A stretch of DNA of 40,667 nt, taken from positions 1 to 40,667 of the forward strand of contig JANQQN010000311.1 in the NCBI GenBank assembly GCA_028289325.1, read 5' to 3'. A model generated the notes under the pieces. The model did not search any database. It was not told where the DNA came from and saw only the letters and a program-made list of their open reading frames with translations. The number at the start of each line of letters is the position of its first letter. The first letter of the stretch is position 1. The translations under genes were made by a program, and so were the position numbers. Positions 40,394 to 40,667 of the stretch are shown piece by piece. This DNA comes from Myxococcota bacterium (GTDB taxonomy: Bacteria; Myxococcota; Kuafuiibacteriia; Kuafuiibacteriales; Kuafuiibacteriaceae).

Positions 40394-40667
40394 GTGATTC
40401 GAGCATCGTTGTTGTTGGCCACGACCCTCACCGCGTGCGGGATGACCGAACCCACCGCCCACGCCTATGACGCGGGTGGTCAAGATGGCCGGGGGGCCGA
40501 CGGTCGCGCCCCTTTGCCCCGGCGGGCGGCCCTGCAGTTTCGGGTCGACGCGGTGGGACGAGGTCTGAAGGTGGCGGCGGTGGAGCCCGAAAGCCCGGCC
40601 GCTGGGGCCGGGCTGCGGGTCGGCGACCAGATCTTGGCGGTCGACGGCCGGACATTCGATCGGGCCT
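40394..40667 (+). CDS. PDZ-domain lipoprotein (3' end outside window)
   Basis: GTG at 40394 follows AGGAGG at 40380-40385 with 8-nt spacing. The start encodes a short signal (IRASLLLATTLTAC) with a lipobox cysteine at residue 15. After an Asp/Gly-rich stretch the sequence FRVDAVGRGLKVAAVEPESP, then AAGAGLRVGDQILAVDGRTF, is the carboxylate-binding and central part of a PDZ domain. The frame is open to the end of the window. PDZ lipoproteins usually bind protein C-termini in the envelope, alone or as part of a protease. It is divergent from the membrane regulator, with a 160-bp shared intergenic region. Confidence 0.78.
   Translation, partial: MIRASLLLATTLTACGMTEPTAHAYDAGGQDGRGADGRAPLPRRAALQFRVDAVGRGLKVAAVEPESPAAGAGLRVGDQILAVDGRTFDRA

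Noticed and set aside
1..40667. CRISPR arrays, tRNA, rRNA or insertion sequences
   Set aside because: No regularly spaced short repeats, cloverleaf-like genes, rRNA segments or transposase frames were recognised on reading; this was not a computed search.

Overview
The window is high-GC DNA with dense, often overlapping genes, three Hanks-type Ser/Thr kinases, FHA-like, kelch, TolB-propeller and lipoprotein genes, and many GTG/TTG starts. This suggests a complex-lifestyle bacterium of the Myxococcota type. That is an inference from style; no rRNA or other phylogenetic marker is present.

Layout. (1) 1-9.9 kb: two kinases, a pseudopilin, an RluA-type pseudouridine synthase, a rhodanese-YggX fusion, a zinc-ribbon membrane protein, a SixA-like phosphatase, and a coupled kelch / FHA-like pair. 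(2) 9.9-19.2 kb: a DEDDh exonuclease coupled to a cNMP/CBS/DUF294 protein, a GNAT/PlsC pair, a lipoprotein with a strong terminator, a small unknown protein, a Phd antitoxin with a broken VapC, a methyltransferase, a TPR membrane protein and a class I aminotransferase. (3) 19.2-30.6 kb: an accessory island between two diverged ~450-bp direct repeats that carry the 3' part of a dihydrofolate-reductase-like gene. (4) 30.2-40.7 kb: the intact reductase-like gene; a PknK-like kinase/ATPase coupled to a beta-propeller and a 66-aa protein; a lipoprotein esterase; a CadC-like membrane regulator with a TolB propeller; and the start of a PDZ lipoprotein that runs off the end.

The island is the main discovery. 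A tightly overlapping operon encodes a TIR protein (20542-21969), a MoxR-type AAA+ ATPase (21966-23045) and a 1484-aa protein with three FGE-like (C-type-lectin-fold) modules (23042-27496). A separate single-module FGE-like gene follows (28159-29073). Each of the four FGE modules ends in a 124-bp segment that aligns without gaps to a fifth, non-genic copy at 27866-27989, rich in AAC/AAT codons. By hand count, the four genic copies differ from this copy at 54 of 108 adenine comparisons (50%) but only 28 of 388 non-adenine comparisons (7%). This is the signature of a diversity-generating retroelement (DGR): one template repeat (TR) and four variable repeats (VRs). A truncated ORF at 27496 resembles the HRDC-type DGR accessory gene. 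No reverse transcriptase is present in the window, so the cassette is either decayed or served in trans.

Inferred working model: the FGE modules are hypervariable ligand sensors (they lack the catalytic cysteines of true FGE), the MoxR ATPase transmits or amplifies recognition, and the TIR domain is the NAD-consuming effector. Such DGR-diversified NTPase conflict systems are known as a class in multicellular bacteria; the arrangement here (three VRs in one polypeptide, one in a neighbour, TR between them, RT missing) deserves close study.
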